Assembly: GCA_937907245.1 (NCBI GenBank)
Contig: CALCUM010000003.1
Coordinates: 248,001-312,000, forward strand
DNA length: 64,000 nt
Direction of reading: 5' to 3'
DNA from: an uncultured Rhodobiaceae bacterium
GTDB lineage: Bacteria; Pseudomonadota; Alphaproteobacteria; RS24
This document shows, piece after piece, positions 12,975 through 20,615 of this stretch. The position numbers were made by a program, and so were the translations under genes. The notes beneath the pieces were generated by a model. The model saw only the letters and a program-made list of their open reading frames with translations, did no database searches and was not told where the DNA came from. The stretch's first letter is position 1; each line of letters opens with the position of its first letter.

Positions 12975-13952
12975 CTATTCAGCCGCTAGAATGGTTTCGC
13001 CATCGGCCAAATTAACCAACTCAAAGGCATCGGCCTCTTGGAACAAAGCGTTCAGCAAGTCATTGTGCAGCGCGTGGCCAGATTTATAGCCACGATAGCG
13101 GCCAACAAGGTGCAGACCCATGAGATATAAATCGCCGATCGCATCCAACAGCTTGTGCTGAACAAACTCACGCTCAGAGCGCAAGCCTTCTTCGTTCATC
13201 ACTGTGTCGCCATCGACAACAATCGCATTTTCGACCGAACCGCCGAGCGCCAAGCCAGCTTTATGCATGGCCTCGACTTGCTGCAACATGCAGAAAGTCC
13301 GAGCACTAACAACATCGGTGTCGAAGTTTCCATCGTCCAGCTTAAGCGCATAGGACTGACGGCCAATCGCGCCGCTTTCAAAATCAATCTCGGCTTCAAA
13401 CACGCTTTCATCGTCTGGCACCAATTCGCAATAGCTGTCGCCATTGCCAACGCGCACGCGCTTTTTGATGCGAACCACACGGCGCGATACGCCAAGCTCG
13501 CGCAATCCAGCGTCTTGGATCATAGCGACGAAAGGTTTTGCGCTGCCGTCCATGATAGGCACTTCAGGAGCGTCAATCTCGATGATGGCGTTATCTACCC
13601 GCAAGCCAGCCAAAGCGGCCATCAGGTGCTCTACCGTGCCAACAACGTGGCCGAAGCGGTTACCGATTTTAGAAGATAAAGTTACTTCACAAACACTGGC
13701 GCAAAGAGCCGGAATAATCGCTTCTTCTGGCGTCTCAATATCGGTGCGAATAAAAACAATGCCTGTATCGGCTGCCGCAGGGCGCACCCGCAAGGTAACT
13801 GTTTTTCCAGAATGAAGACCAATACCCGTTAGGCTCGCGTCGGCTTTCAACGTGGTCTGCCAAACCCCCATGCGCGCCGCAGCTGGCAAGGCAGCATGAG
13901 ACACGGCACTAAATTGTGCGTTCATCTCTGCTATGCTAGCGGGTGCAACCAT
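12975..13952 (-). CDS. lpxC: UDP-3-O-acyl-N-acetylglucosamine deacetylase LpxC
   Basis: About 325 aa zinc enzyme catalysing the committed step of lipid A synthesis. The domain I start (QTTLKADASLTGIGLHSG) and the zinc site (VVGTVEHLMAAL, and HKLLDAIGDLYLMG with its His and Asp) are visible. The final catalytic His lies in GHALHNDLL. I prefer the ATG at 13952 because GAGGAA lies 6 nt upstream. The ATG at 13970 (331 aa) has no ribosome binding site and directly abuts a hairpin. About 30 residues still precede the family core. It stands apart from ftsZ, with a peptidase gene between. Confidence 0.95.
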   Translation of the reverse strand: MVAPASIAEMNAQFSAVSHAALPAAARMGVWQTTLKADASLTGIGLHSGKTVTLRVRPAAADTGIVFIRTDIETPEEAIIPALCASVCEVTLSSKIGNRFGHVVGTVEHLMAALAGLRVDNAIIEIDAPEVPIMDGSAKPFVAMIQDAGLRELGVSRRVVRIKKRVRVGNGDSYCELVPDDESVFEAEIDFESGAIGRQSYALKLDDGNFDTDVVSARTFCMLQQVEAMHKAGLALGGSVENAIVVDGDTVMNEEGLRSEREFVQHKLLDAIGDLYLMGLHLVGRYRGYKSGHALHNDLLNALFQEADAFELVNLADGETILAAE

Positions 13953-13970
13953 CAGGGTTTCCTCATTCAT

Positions 13971-13988
13971 GTCTCAAATAGATGAGAC
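13971..13988 (-). promoter_or_regulatory. Hairpin in the lpxC leader
   Basis: A perfect 6-bp inverted repeat, GTCTCA-N6-TGAGAC, sits immediately before the upstream in-frame ATG of lpxC and about 20 nt before the preferred start. In mRNA it would form a short stem next to the translation start region, so it could modulate initiation. No known element is recognised. Confidence 0.35.
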
Positions 13989-14049
13989 TTCTATGAGTGT
14001 TTTCTACCTATCCCCCCGATGCACCTCAATTAACAGATTATTGCCTTTT

Positions 14050-14065
14050 GTTACACCGCTGTAAC
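14050..14065. repeat. Palindrome GTTACA-N4-TGTAAC upstream of lpxC
   Basis: A perfect 6-bp dyad with a 4-nt centre lies about 100 bp upstream of lpxC, just after the M15 peptidase stop codon. It is flanked by A/T runs. Read on the + strand it resembles an intrinsic terminator with a T5 tail, but no + strand gene ends here. A protein-binding operator for lpxC is the alternative. The function is unknown. Confidence 0.35.
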
Positions 14066-14090
14066 TTTTTGAAACATCATTAGAACATAG

Positions 14091-14546
14091 TTAGAACGCC
14101 GGAAATCCGCTAGAAATGCCACTTCGCGTTTTTGTGAGGCTCTGCCTGCGATTAGCGCCCTTTACACGCGACACATGCACCCAACCGGCGTTCACGTCCT
14201 TGGGCAGTGGAAACTCCAAAATAAGTTGGTCATAAGTGAGATTTGACTGTATCCAAAGCACCAGACTTCGCGGGCTCAGGCCAGCCACCTCAAAATCGAC
14301 AGCCGCTCCCTGGCAGTGCTGGCTTTTGGCACTGCCCCCAATGGCTGCGTTGAGTGCGGGACAGCGATATCCGCTAGAGGGAAATATCGGCACATGAAAC
14401 TGTGCTCTTACGGGCTCCAGTATTTGCGTGCATACGAGTTTGAGAGCCTCCAGCTCTTTTGGGCCCGGCTGGTTTATAATTCCGAGGCGAGCGGCGGTTT
14501 GCGATTGCGTTAATTCGCGCAAACTGAAATGGGGCGATAGCAGCAT
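14091..14546 (-). CDS. Small M15-type (D-Ala-D-Ala carboxypeptidase-like) peptidase
   Basis: About 151 aa. The core is LSPHFSLRELTQSQTAARLGI, then SGYRCPALNAAIGGS...SQHCQGAAVDFEV and finally GWVHVSR. The His/Asp/His ligands of zinc M15A peptidases are recognisable as H in SQHCQGAAVDFE, its D, and H in WVHVS. Such enzymes cleave peptidoglycan stem peptides; phage endolysins share the fold. No signal peptide is visible, so how it reaches peptidoglycan is unclear. I chose the ATG at 14546. The upstream ATG at 14594 falls inside the ftsZ terminator tail. The GGAGG before 14546 is unusually close (1 nt), so the start is uncertain. Confidence 0.7.
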   Translation of the reverse strand: MLLSPHFSLRELTQSQTAARLGIINQPGPKELEALKLVCTQILEPVRAQFHVPIFPSSGYRCPALNAAIGGSAKSQHCQGAAVDFEVAGLSPRSLVLWIQSNLTYDQLILEFPLPKDVNAGWVHVSRVKGANRRQSLTKTRSGISSGFPAF

Positions 14547-14596
14547 TCCTCCAGTATACGCGCCTTGGCACCTTAGGGGATAAGCTTGCGCCATAA

Positions 14597-14626
14597 GAAA
14601 ACGGCCCGGGTTGCCCCGAGCCGTTT
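14597..14626 (-). terminator. Rho-independent terminator of ftsZ / dcw operon
   Basis: A 12-bp stem with one mismatch (arms 14599-14610 and 14615-14626, loop of four) lies 26 nt after the ftsZ stop codon. Read on the - strand it is followed by TTTTCTTAT. It separates the division cluster from the downstream peptidase and lpxC, which therefore need their own promoter or readthrough. Confidence 0.8.
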
Positions 14627-14651
14627 CCTAATCTTAAAACCAAGCTACAGG

Positions 14652-16427
14652 TTAGCGGCGCAAGAAAGCCGGAATATCTAGCTGATCCGTGTCAAACGAC
14701 GAGGCCGACATGGTTGGCCCTGTTTGCATGCTGGTCTGGACAATTGGCTCCGAGCTTACCGCATCGGCGCTAGGTGCTGAGACCATAGGTGCGGCCTCTA
14801 CCTTAACGGCAACTTCTGCCTTAGGCGTAACGGGTGCCACTTCGGCTTGCGAGCTGTTATCCTTGGCACCCAAATCCAGAGTTGGCGCTTGTGCCACTTC
14901 TTCTGCTTTGGTCTCCATCACAGGTTCTGGAGCCTTAATCTCAGCTGCTGTGGCTGGGACTTCTGGCGCCCCATCCAGCTCGTTTTGAAACGCAGCTGGT
15001 TGAGCCATAGGGGTCCGCTCTGGCGTTCCAACTGGCATTCCAGTTGGCATTTCGACTGGTGCAGGCGCTTCCGTAACTTCCAGCGGAGCTGCAGGCGCAT
15101 CGCTGATTGGCATTTGCTGAACCGAGGCTTCGTCGTGAGCTTGCGCCTCGACTGCAATACGTGGCGCAGGCATGGTTTGTGCCGACGTCGTATCTTTTTT
15201 AGCGCCAAACACGCGGTCAATGAACGAGCGTTTGCGTTTTGAAATAGGCTGGTGAGATGGCACTTCAGCCCGCTCTCCGGCCAGAAAGCTAGGCAAATCT
15301 GTATCTGCTTTAGCTGGCGCTGGCGCCTCCATCGGGGCCGCTGAATCCAGATTTGGCGCAGGCGCTGCTTCTGCAGTGGAGGCAGTGGGGGCAGCGGGGG
15401 CAGCTTCATTTGGCGTCATTTGGATAATCCGACCGCCATCCAAGGCCGTCAATTTAGCCGCTTCCGCGTCAATACCTGTTGCCACAACCGAAACCCGCAT
15501 CATGCCGTTCAAGGCTTCATCGAAGGTCGAGCCGATGATGATATTGGCTTCTGGGTCGACTTCTTGCTTGATGCGGCTGGCCGCTTCGTCCAGCTCATAA
15601 AGCGTCATGTCATTGCCGCCGGTGATGTTAATCAGCACCCCGCGCGCGCCTTGCATCGACACATCGTCGAGCAATGGGTTGGCAATGGCGGCTTCGGCAG
15701 CTTCCACGGCACGTTTGTCGCCTTCGGCTTCGCCTGTGCCCATCATCGCTTTGCCCATCTCGTTCATAACGGTACGAACATCCGCGAAATCGAGGTTGAT
15801 AAGACCTGGCTTGATCATCAAATCGGTGATCCCCGCCACGCCCGAATGAAGCACTTCATCGGCCATCGCAAACGCTTCAGCAAAAGTTGTCTGAGCATTG
15901 GCAATGCGGAACAAGTTTTGGTTCGGAATGATAATCAACGTATCGACTTCTTTGGCCAGCGCTTCGATGCCTGCCTTGGCCGAGCGCATGCGCCGACCGC
16001 CTTCGAAATCAAACGGTGTGGTAACCACGCCAACTGTCAAAATGCCTTGTTCGCGCGCCGCGCGGGCAATAACCGGTGCAGCGCCTGTGCCCGTGCCGCC
16101 GCCCATACCAGCGGTGACAAAAGCCATGTGCGAACCTTGCAACATATCCACAATCTCGGCCATGGTTTCTTCCGCGGCGGCTTTGCCCACTTCTGGGTTG
16201 GAGCCTGCGCCAAGACCTTCGGTGATTTTCGAACCGATTTGGATGCGTCGATCTGCACTAGAATTGGTTAGCGCTTGTGCGTCTGTATTGGCGACAACAA
16301 AGTCGACGCCCTCCAGACCCGCAGCGACCATATTATTGACAGCATTGCCGCCTGCGCCGCCAACGCCAAACACAACAATGCGTGGCTTGAGTTCACGTTT
16401 CGGTGGAACGGTTAATTGAATACTCAT
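14652..16427 (-). CDS. ftsZ: Cell division GTPase FtsZ
   Basis: 591 aa tubulin homologue that polymerises into the Z ring. The GTPase core covers about 1-335, with [10 protein letters not shown] at 110-119 and the T7-loop acid motif NLDFAD at 211-216. A Pro/Ala/Glu-rich linker of about 240 residues follows, then the conserved C-terminal peptide LDIPAFLRR (583-591) that binds FtsA and other partners. The linker is odd: it holds a second similar motif DLPSFL (377-382) and a basic stretch [13 protein letters not shown] (396-408). AAGGAG 7 nt before the ATG overlaps the stop codon of the upstream small frame, suggesting coupled reinitiation. Confidence 0.98.
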   Translation of the reverse strand: MSIQLTVPPKRELKPRIVVFGVGGAGGNAVNNMVAAGLEGVDFVVANTDAQALTNSSADRRIQIGSKITEGLGAGSNPEVGKAAAEETMAEIVDMLQGSHMAFVTAGMGGGTGTGAAPVIARAAREQGILTVGVVTTPFDFEGGRRMRSAKAGIEALAKEVDTLIIIPNQNLFRIANAQTTFAEAFAMADEVLHSGVAGITDLMIKPGLINLDFADVRTVMNEMGKAMMGTGEAEGDKRAVEAAEAAIANPLLDDVSMQGARGVLINITGGNDMTLYELDEAASRIKQEVDPEANIIIGSTFDEALNGMMRVSVVATGIDAEAAKLTALDGGRIIQMTPNEAAPAAPTASTAEAAPAPNLDSAAPMEAPAPAKADTDLPSFLAGERAEVPSHQPISKRKRSFIDRVFGAKKDTTSAQTMPAPRIAVEAQAHDEASVQQMPISDAPAAPLEVTEAPAPVEMPTGMPVGTPERTPMAQPAAFQNELDGAPEVPATAAEIKAPEPVMETKAEEVAQAPTLDLGAKDNSSQAEVAPVTPKAEVAVKVEAAPMVSAPSADAVSSEPIVQTSMQTGPTMSASSFDTDQLDIPAFLRR

Positions 16428-16437
16428 GACTTTCTCC

Positions 16438-16602
16438 TTAGTTACTCGCCGAATTTGGCGAGATCTGGTTTGGGTTCTGAATGGTCAAAACTCGATTTTC
16501 ATCCACGGCCTTAAAGCCTTCAGATGGGTAAAATTTGGCGTCTACCGCCGGCGTTAAATGGGTTTGCTCTCTCATCGGACCTACCTTCACGGCTTGGGAC
16601 AT
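16438..16602 (-). CDS. Unrecognised 54-aa small protein between ftsA and ftsZ
   Basis: A 54-codon reading frame fills the ftsA-ftsZ gap. Its ATG overlaps the ftsA TAA as TAATG, and GGAGGA inside the last ftsA codons sits 7 nt upstream as a strong ribosome binding site. Its own TAA overlaps the AAGGAG of ftsZ. The product begins [15 protein letters not shown] and ends [12 protein letters not shown]. It is polar, has no Cys or Trp, no membrane segment and no signal peptide, and looks mostly disordered. I recognise no family. It may be a division accessory protein or a translated leader that sets ftsZ expression. The coupling signals on both sides are the main evidence; conservation is untested. 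Confidence 0.6.
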   Translation of the reverse strand: MSQAVKVGPMREQTHLTPAVDAKFYPSEGFKAVDENRVLTIQNPNQISPNSASN

Positions 16603-17879
16603 TAGAAATTCCTCCGTAGCCAGTTTCCGAGCCAGCCGAACGCGCCAGCAGCACGCCCTTCCTTCAGCACAGCATCGGCATGATTGCGCCCGGCATAGGT
16701 CAACAGACCCGCACAGGCAGAAAACGCAGGCCCTGTTGCACTTTCGGGCAGGCCTGTCAGGCGCATGGGAGATCCCAATCGTGCCTGTTTTTCTAAAATA
16801 GTATGCGCCAGTTCGCGCGCGCCGTTAAGCTGCGCAGCGCCCCCCGTCAACACCACGCGTCCGCCTGCCATATTGGCAAAGCCGCTTTGGGTTAACTTGG
16901 TTTGAATCATCTCAAAGGTTTCCTCTAAGCGCGGGCGAATAATCTTGGTCAGCTCACTGCGCGGAAGCGTTTGGTGGTCGCCGCCCATAACCGGCACCTC
17001 AAACTGCTCGCGCTCACCGCTTGGGGTGGCCAAAGCACTGCCGTAAAGCGTTTTGATGCGTTCTGCCGTGGTCATGGAAACATTTAGACCTTGCGCAATA
17101 TCGGTTGTGATATGGCGCCCACCAACGGGCACAACACAAGTAAATATGACATCCCCTTGGTGAAACACGCTGGCACTTGTGGTTCCTGCGCCCATATCTA
17201 GGTGCAGCACACCCAAATCAATCTCATCTTGCATCAGGGTAGACAGCGCGCTGGCATAAGGCGTCACCACTAATTTTTCACATCTCAAATGGCACTGCTC
17301 GATGCAAGTTAGCAAATTACGAGCGGGGCCCGCAGGTATCGCCACCATGTGCATAGTGACTTTCAACTTCTCGCCCTGCATGCCGCGCGGGTCGACGATG
17401 CCGTAATGATCGTCAATGCCGTAGCCAACAGGGATGGCATGAAGAATTTCCGTATCGGCCGACCAAAAGTCTTCATGCGCCCCGCGCAAGGCCATGGCCA
17501 TATGTTCTTGCGTCACTTTTTGCCCAAGCAAAGGCACATCGGCTTCTACCATTCGGCTGGTCAATAGACCGGACGATACGCCGATAACCACATCGCGCAC
17601 TTCCAAGCCGGCCATGCGTTCGGCGGCATGTACGGCAGCCCGGATACTGTCTTCCGCCGCCCGCATATCCACCACTTGCCCAGCGACCACGCCTTCTGAA
17701 ACGTGATGGCCAAGACCTGAAATTCTTACCAAACCACTTTGCCCTGAACCATCAACGCTATGCTCGCCAATCAGGCAGGCGACCTTGGCCGTGCCTACAT
17801 CGAGAGCCGCAATGACCCCACGACGCAACGGCATAGAGGTGCGCCGGTCGAATTGAGCGATGTTCAGGGGTCGATTCAC
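16602..17879 (-). CDS. ftsA: Cell division protein FtsA
   Basis: 425 aa actin-like ATPase that tethers FtsZ filaments to the membrane and recruits late division proteins. Phosphate-1 loop (AALDVGTAKVACLIGE), the SHS2-containing 1C insertion, phosphate-2 region (LHLDMGAGTTSASVF) and adenosine motif (GRVVLTGGAAQLNG) are in order. The C-terminus FGWLGNWLRRNF is the expected amphipathic membrane-targeting helix. The start overlaps the ftsQ stop by 4 nt (ATGA), and the stop overlaps the start of the 54-codon frame by one base. Confidence 0.96.
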   Translation of the reverse strand: MNRPLNIAQFDRRTSMPLRRGVIAALDVGTAKVACLIGEHSVDGSGQSGLVRISGLGHHVSEGVVAGQVVDMRAAEDSIRAAVHAAERMAGLEVRDVVIGVSSGLLTSRMVEADVPLLGQKVTQEHMAMALRGAHEDFWSADTEILHAIPVGYGIDDHYGIVDPRGMQGEKLKVTMHMVAIPAGPARNLLTCIEQCHLRCEKLVVTPYASALSTLMQDEIDLGVLHLDMGAGTTSASVFHQGDVIFTCVVPVGGRHITTDIAQGLNVSMTTAERIKTLYGSALATPSGEREQFEVPVMGGDHQTLPRSELTKIIRPRLEETFEMIQTKLTQSGFANMAGGRVVLTGGAAQLNGARELAHTILEKQARLGSPMRLTGLPESATGPAFSACAGLLTYAGRNHADAVLKEGRAAGAFGWLGNWLRRNF

Positions 17880-18784
17880 GAAGTCACCTTTGCACTATTG
17901 GCTTTGGGGGGCAGAGTTTTGCTAGAGCGTTTCGACTCGGGACGCAAGAGAACCCGATCCGGCAAGCGCAAATCAATGGCTTGGTTTTCAACCGCCAGAA
18001 TGCGGCGATCTTTTTCCAATTGCATGAGGCGGTTTAAGGCGCCTTCAATATTGCCCTCTGGCAACAACACTTTGCCGCCATGGTCGAGGCGAACCGTCCA
18101 GCGGCGCCCTCCCGTCCAATGGGCTGCCACCATCCGATTGCGCAGCACCGGATAGGCTTTCAATTGATCCATCAAATCACTGGCCCGCAACGTAGACCCC
18201 TCGCCAGAGAAAGTCGGCAAGTGCTCAAAGGCGCGCAAATGCTGGCGCGTAATCGCCACACCATTTCTATCAATCAGCGACTTGTGACGGTCATCTTGAT
18301 ACAGCGCAAAAGGCTCGCGCTCCGTTAGCTTCACGTGCAGAATATTGGGCAAGCGCCGCAGAACAACCGCTTGTTTGACCCAAGGCAGAGCTTCAATGCG
18401 GGCATGCATTTCGTCGAGGTCGAGGGCAAAAATAGCGCCACCTTGTTGCGCATCAATGGCGCTCAAAAGGTCTGCGGCTTGCGTCCGCTTTCTGCCTTCC
18501 ACGGTAATATCATTAATTTCAAAGCCCATGGCTCTGGTGACCGCATGGGTTTTCTCGCGCACTATTTCAGCGGCGGGGGTAAGCATATCAAAACGGAAAA
18601 CACTGGCCACAACAGCCGCGCAAACCAGCGCCAAACTGGCCAACCGAAGTTTGCGGCCCGACCATAAAACCCGCAAGCCAATGGCCATAAGGTTCAGCGG
18701 AGTAACCAGAATGGAGATAAGGGTATCGCTGATACGATTTTTTAAGCTCGGCTTAGGTGGTTTCGTTTGTTTTACCGCTGGCAT
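17876..18784 (-). CDS. ftsQ: Cell division protein FtsQ
   Basis: About 302 aa bitopic membrane protein of the divisome. It has a cytoplasmic N-terminus, one transmembrane segment at roughly 45-65 (LRLASLALVCAAVVASVF), a periplasmic POTRA domain (EINDITVEGRKRT...LPWVKQAVVLRRLPNILHVKLTEREPFALYQ) and the C-terminal beta domain. The ATG at 18784 has GGAGGA about 7 nt upstream and is preferred over the ATG at 18805, which would add seven residues. It overlaps the end of ddlB and the start of ftsA. Confidence 0.94.
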   Translation of the reverse strand: MPAVKQTKPPKPSLKNRISDTLISILVTPLNLMAIGLRVLWSGRKLRLASLALVCAAVVASVFRFDMLTPAAEIVREKTHAVTRAMGFEINDITVEGRKRTQAADLLSAIDAQQGGAIFALDLDEMHARIEALPWVKQAVVLRRLPNILHVKLTEREPFALYQDDRHKSLIDRNGVAITRQHLRAFEHLPTFSGEGSTLRASDLMDQLKAYPVLRNRMVAAHWTGGRRWTVRLDHGGKVLLPEGNIEGALNRLMQLEKDRRILAVENQAIDLRLPDRVLLRPESKRSSKTLPPKANSAKVTS

Positions 18785-19686
18785 GAGGCATCCTCCACAA
18801 TCCATTGAACTAAATCGGCAAAGCTTATGCCTCTATGAGCGGCCATTTCTGGTACCAAAGAGAGCGGCGTCATGCCGGGTTGGGTGTTAATTTCTAAAAG
18901 GGCAAGTTGGTTCTTGTCCGCATCGAAGCGGAAGTCGGCTCGGCTAATCCCGCGACAACCAAGGGCGATGTGCGCGGCTAGACTTATCTCTTGAATTTGG
19001 CTCGCCAAAGCATCGGGGATATCGGCTGGCAAATCATGGCGGGATCCGCCCTCTTCATATTTAGCGCGATAATCATACCAGCCATTGCTCGGCACAATTT
19101 CCATCACGTCGAGGCCTTGCCCACCCATGACGGCACAAGTTAATTCGCGCCCCGCCACATAGGCCTCCACCATGGCCATGCCGTCGAAAGCCCACCCCGC
19201 TTCGGTTAAGCAATCGGGCACCGCATCCGAGTCGTCGACCACAATCTCAATTCCCACGCTAGAGCCTTGATTAACCGGCTTTACAACATAAGGCGGCTGC
19301 ATAGGATGCCCTTGCACGCGGCCCTTTTCGACCAAAATAGAGGCGGCGATAGGCAGATCCATGGCGGCAAATATTTGTTTGGACAAATGCTTATCCATCG
19401 CCAAAGCCGAGGCGCGGACGCCAGAGTGGGTATAGGGAATTTGCAAGACCTCTAATAGTCCCTGCACTTCGCCATCTTCGCCCCCGACACCGTGCAGCGC
19501 GTTGAAGCAGATATCTGGTTTTACTTCGGCCAATTGTTGGTCGAGCGCGCGGGTGGCATCTATTTCGGTGACGCGGTAGCCAAGCTCGCGCAAAGCGGCC
19601 GCGCATTGCGCGCCGGAAATTAAGCTAACCTCGCGTTCAGGAGACCAGCCACCCATCAAAACGCCGATATGTTTTGCGTCGCTCAT
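18772..19686 (-). CDS. ddlB: D-alanine--D-alanine ligase
   Basis: 304 aa ATP-grasp enzyme making the D-Ala-D-Ala dipeptide for MurF. The N-terminal motif GVLMGGWSPEREVSLISG, the GVGGEDGEVQGLLE loop, the Ser-containing active-site segment PVNQGSSVGIEIV and the Mg-binding end LLEINTQPGMTPLSLVP are all present. Length matches DdlB. It overlaps murB by 4 nt upstream and ftsQ downstream, so it is read as part of the mur-fts run. Confidence 0.97.
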   Translation of the reverse strand: MSDAKHIGVLMGGWSPEREVSLISGAQCAAALRELGYRVTEIDATRALDQQLAEVKPDICFNALHGVGGEDGEVQGLLEVLQIPYTHSGVRASALAMDKHLSKQIFAAMDLPIAASILVEKGRVQGHPMQPPYVVKPVNQGSSVGIEIVVDDSDAVPDCLTEAGWAFDGMAMVEAYVAGRELTCAVMGGQGLDVMEIVPSNGWYDYRAKYEEGGSRHDLPADIPDALASQIQEISLAAHIALGCRGISRADFRFDADKNQLALLEINTQPGMTPLSLVPEMAAHRGISFADLVQWIVEDASCQR

Positions 19687-20615
19687 ACAGCCTCCCCGAT
19701 GCGTTTGATTTCCCAGTGCAAATCTTCGCCGCTAGTTTGCGCTACGAGGGCACGAACTTGCTCGCCCAAAGTTTCCAAATCGGCGGCGCTGGCCTGGCCA
19801 TGATTGATCATAAAGTTGCAATGCAACTCAGACATTTGCGCATCGCCAACTTGCAAGCCACGGGCGCCAGCAGCATCGATGAGCTTCCATGCCTTAGGGC
19901 CTTGCGGGTTGGCACCGCCTGGATTTTTGAAAGTCGAGCCGCCCGTGCGCGATTTTATCGGCTGAGTTGCTTCGCGTTTTGCAGAAATTTCATCCATCGC
20001 GGCCATAATCGTTGGCTGGTCGCCGGGGGTCGCTTCAAAGCGCGCGCCTGTGTAGACCAAAAATTCTGAGTAGCCGTTATGGCGATAGCTTAATTGCAAG
20101 TCAGCGGCGGAGAAGACATGCGTCTTGCCAGCTCTATCCAAGGCTTCCACCTCGACCAAAACATCGCTGGTCTCGCCGCCATAGGCGCCTGCGTTCATAG
20201 CAATCGCGCCGCCAATAGCGCCTGGAATGCCGCGATAAAACTCTAAGCCAGACAATGATAAGTCGGCCGCGGCACGCGCCAGCTTCACATCCAAAGTGGC
20301 CGCACCGGCTGAAATTTGTGTGTCTGAGATTGGCTTAACTTGGCCAAAGGCCGCGCCAAGACGAAGCACCACACCGCGCACGCCGCCGTCTCGTACCAAT
20401 GTGTTGGAGCCTGCGCCCAAAATATGCAGTGGCACGTCATGCGATAGCTCGGCCAAAAACACCGATAGATCGTCAGCGTCAGCCGGCATAAACACGACAT
20501 CCGCCGTGCCTCCAACACGGAACCAACACAAATCAGCCAACGCCACATCGCGCAGATACTTGCCACGCACTTCTGGCAGGGGCCAATCTTGCATCTGGGT
20601 TTGGAGGCTTTGCAT
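19683..20615 (-). CDS. murB: UDP-N-acetylenolpyruvoylglucosamine reductase MurB
   Basis: 310 aa FAD/NADPH enzyme converting UDP-GlcNAc-enolpyruvate to UDP-MurNAc. Flavin-binding motifs ILGAGSNTLVRDGG and YRGIPGAIGGAIAMNAGAYGGE are visible. The catalytic serine lies in RTGGSTFKNP, and HCNFMINHGQASAADLE is near the C-terminus. The arrangement fits type II MurB, lacking the extra type I region. Start overlaps the murC stop (TAATG) with GGAGG upstream; stop overlaps the ddlB start by 4 nt. Confidence 0.97.
   Translation of the reverse strand: MQSLQTQMQDWPLPEVRGKYLRDVALADLCWFRVGGTADVVFMPADADDLSVFLAELSHDVPLHILGAGSNTLVRDGGVRGVVLRLGAAFGQVKPISDTQISAGAATLDVKLARAAADLSLSGLEFYRGIPGAIGGAIAMNAGAYGGETSDVLVEVEALDRAGKTHVFSAADLQLSYRHNGYSEFLVYTGARFEATPGDQPTIMAAMDEISAKREATQPIKSRTGGSTFKNPGGANPQGPKAWKLIDAAGARGLQVGDAQMSELHCNFMINHGQASAADLETLGEQVRALVAQTSGEDLHWEIKRIGEAV

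Noticed and set aside
12930-12990. Possible terminator after lpxC (GCTG-N5-CAGC followed by T6)
   Set aside because: The stem is only four base pairs and overlaps the lpxC stop codon, too weak to list as a feature.
15420-16271. 283-codon + strand reading frame
   Set aside because: It is exactly antisense to the ftsZ GTPase core. The product has no family features and its openness follows from the codon bias of ftsZ.
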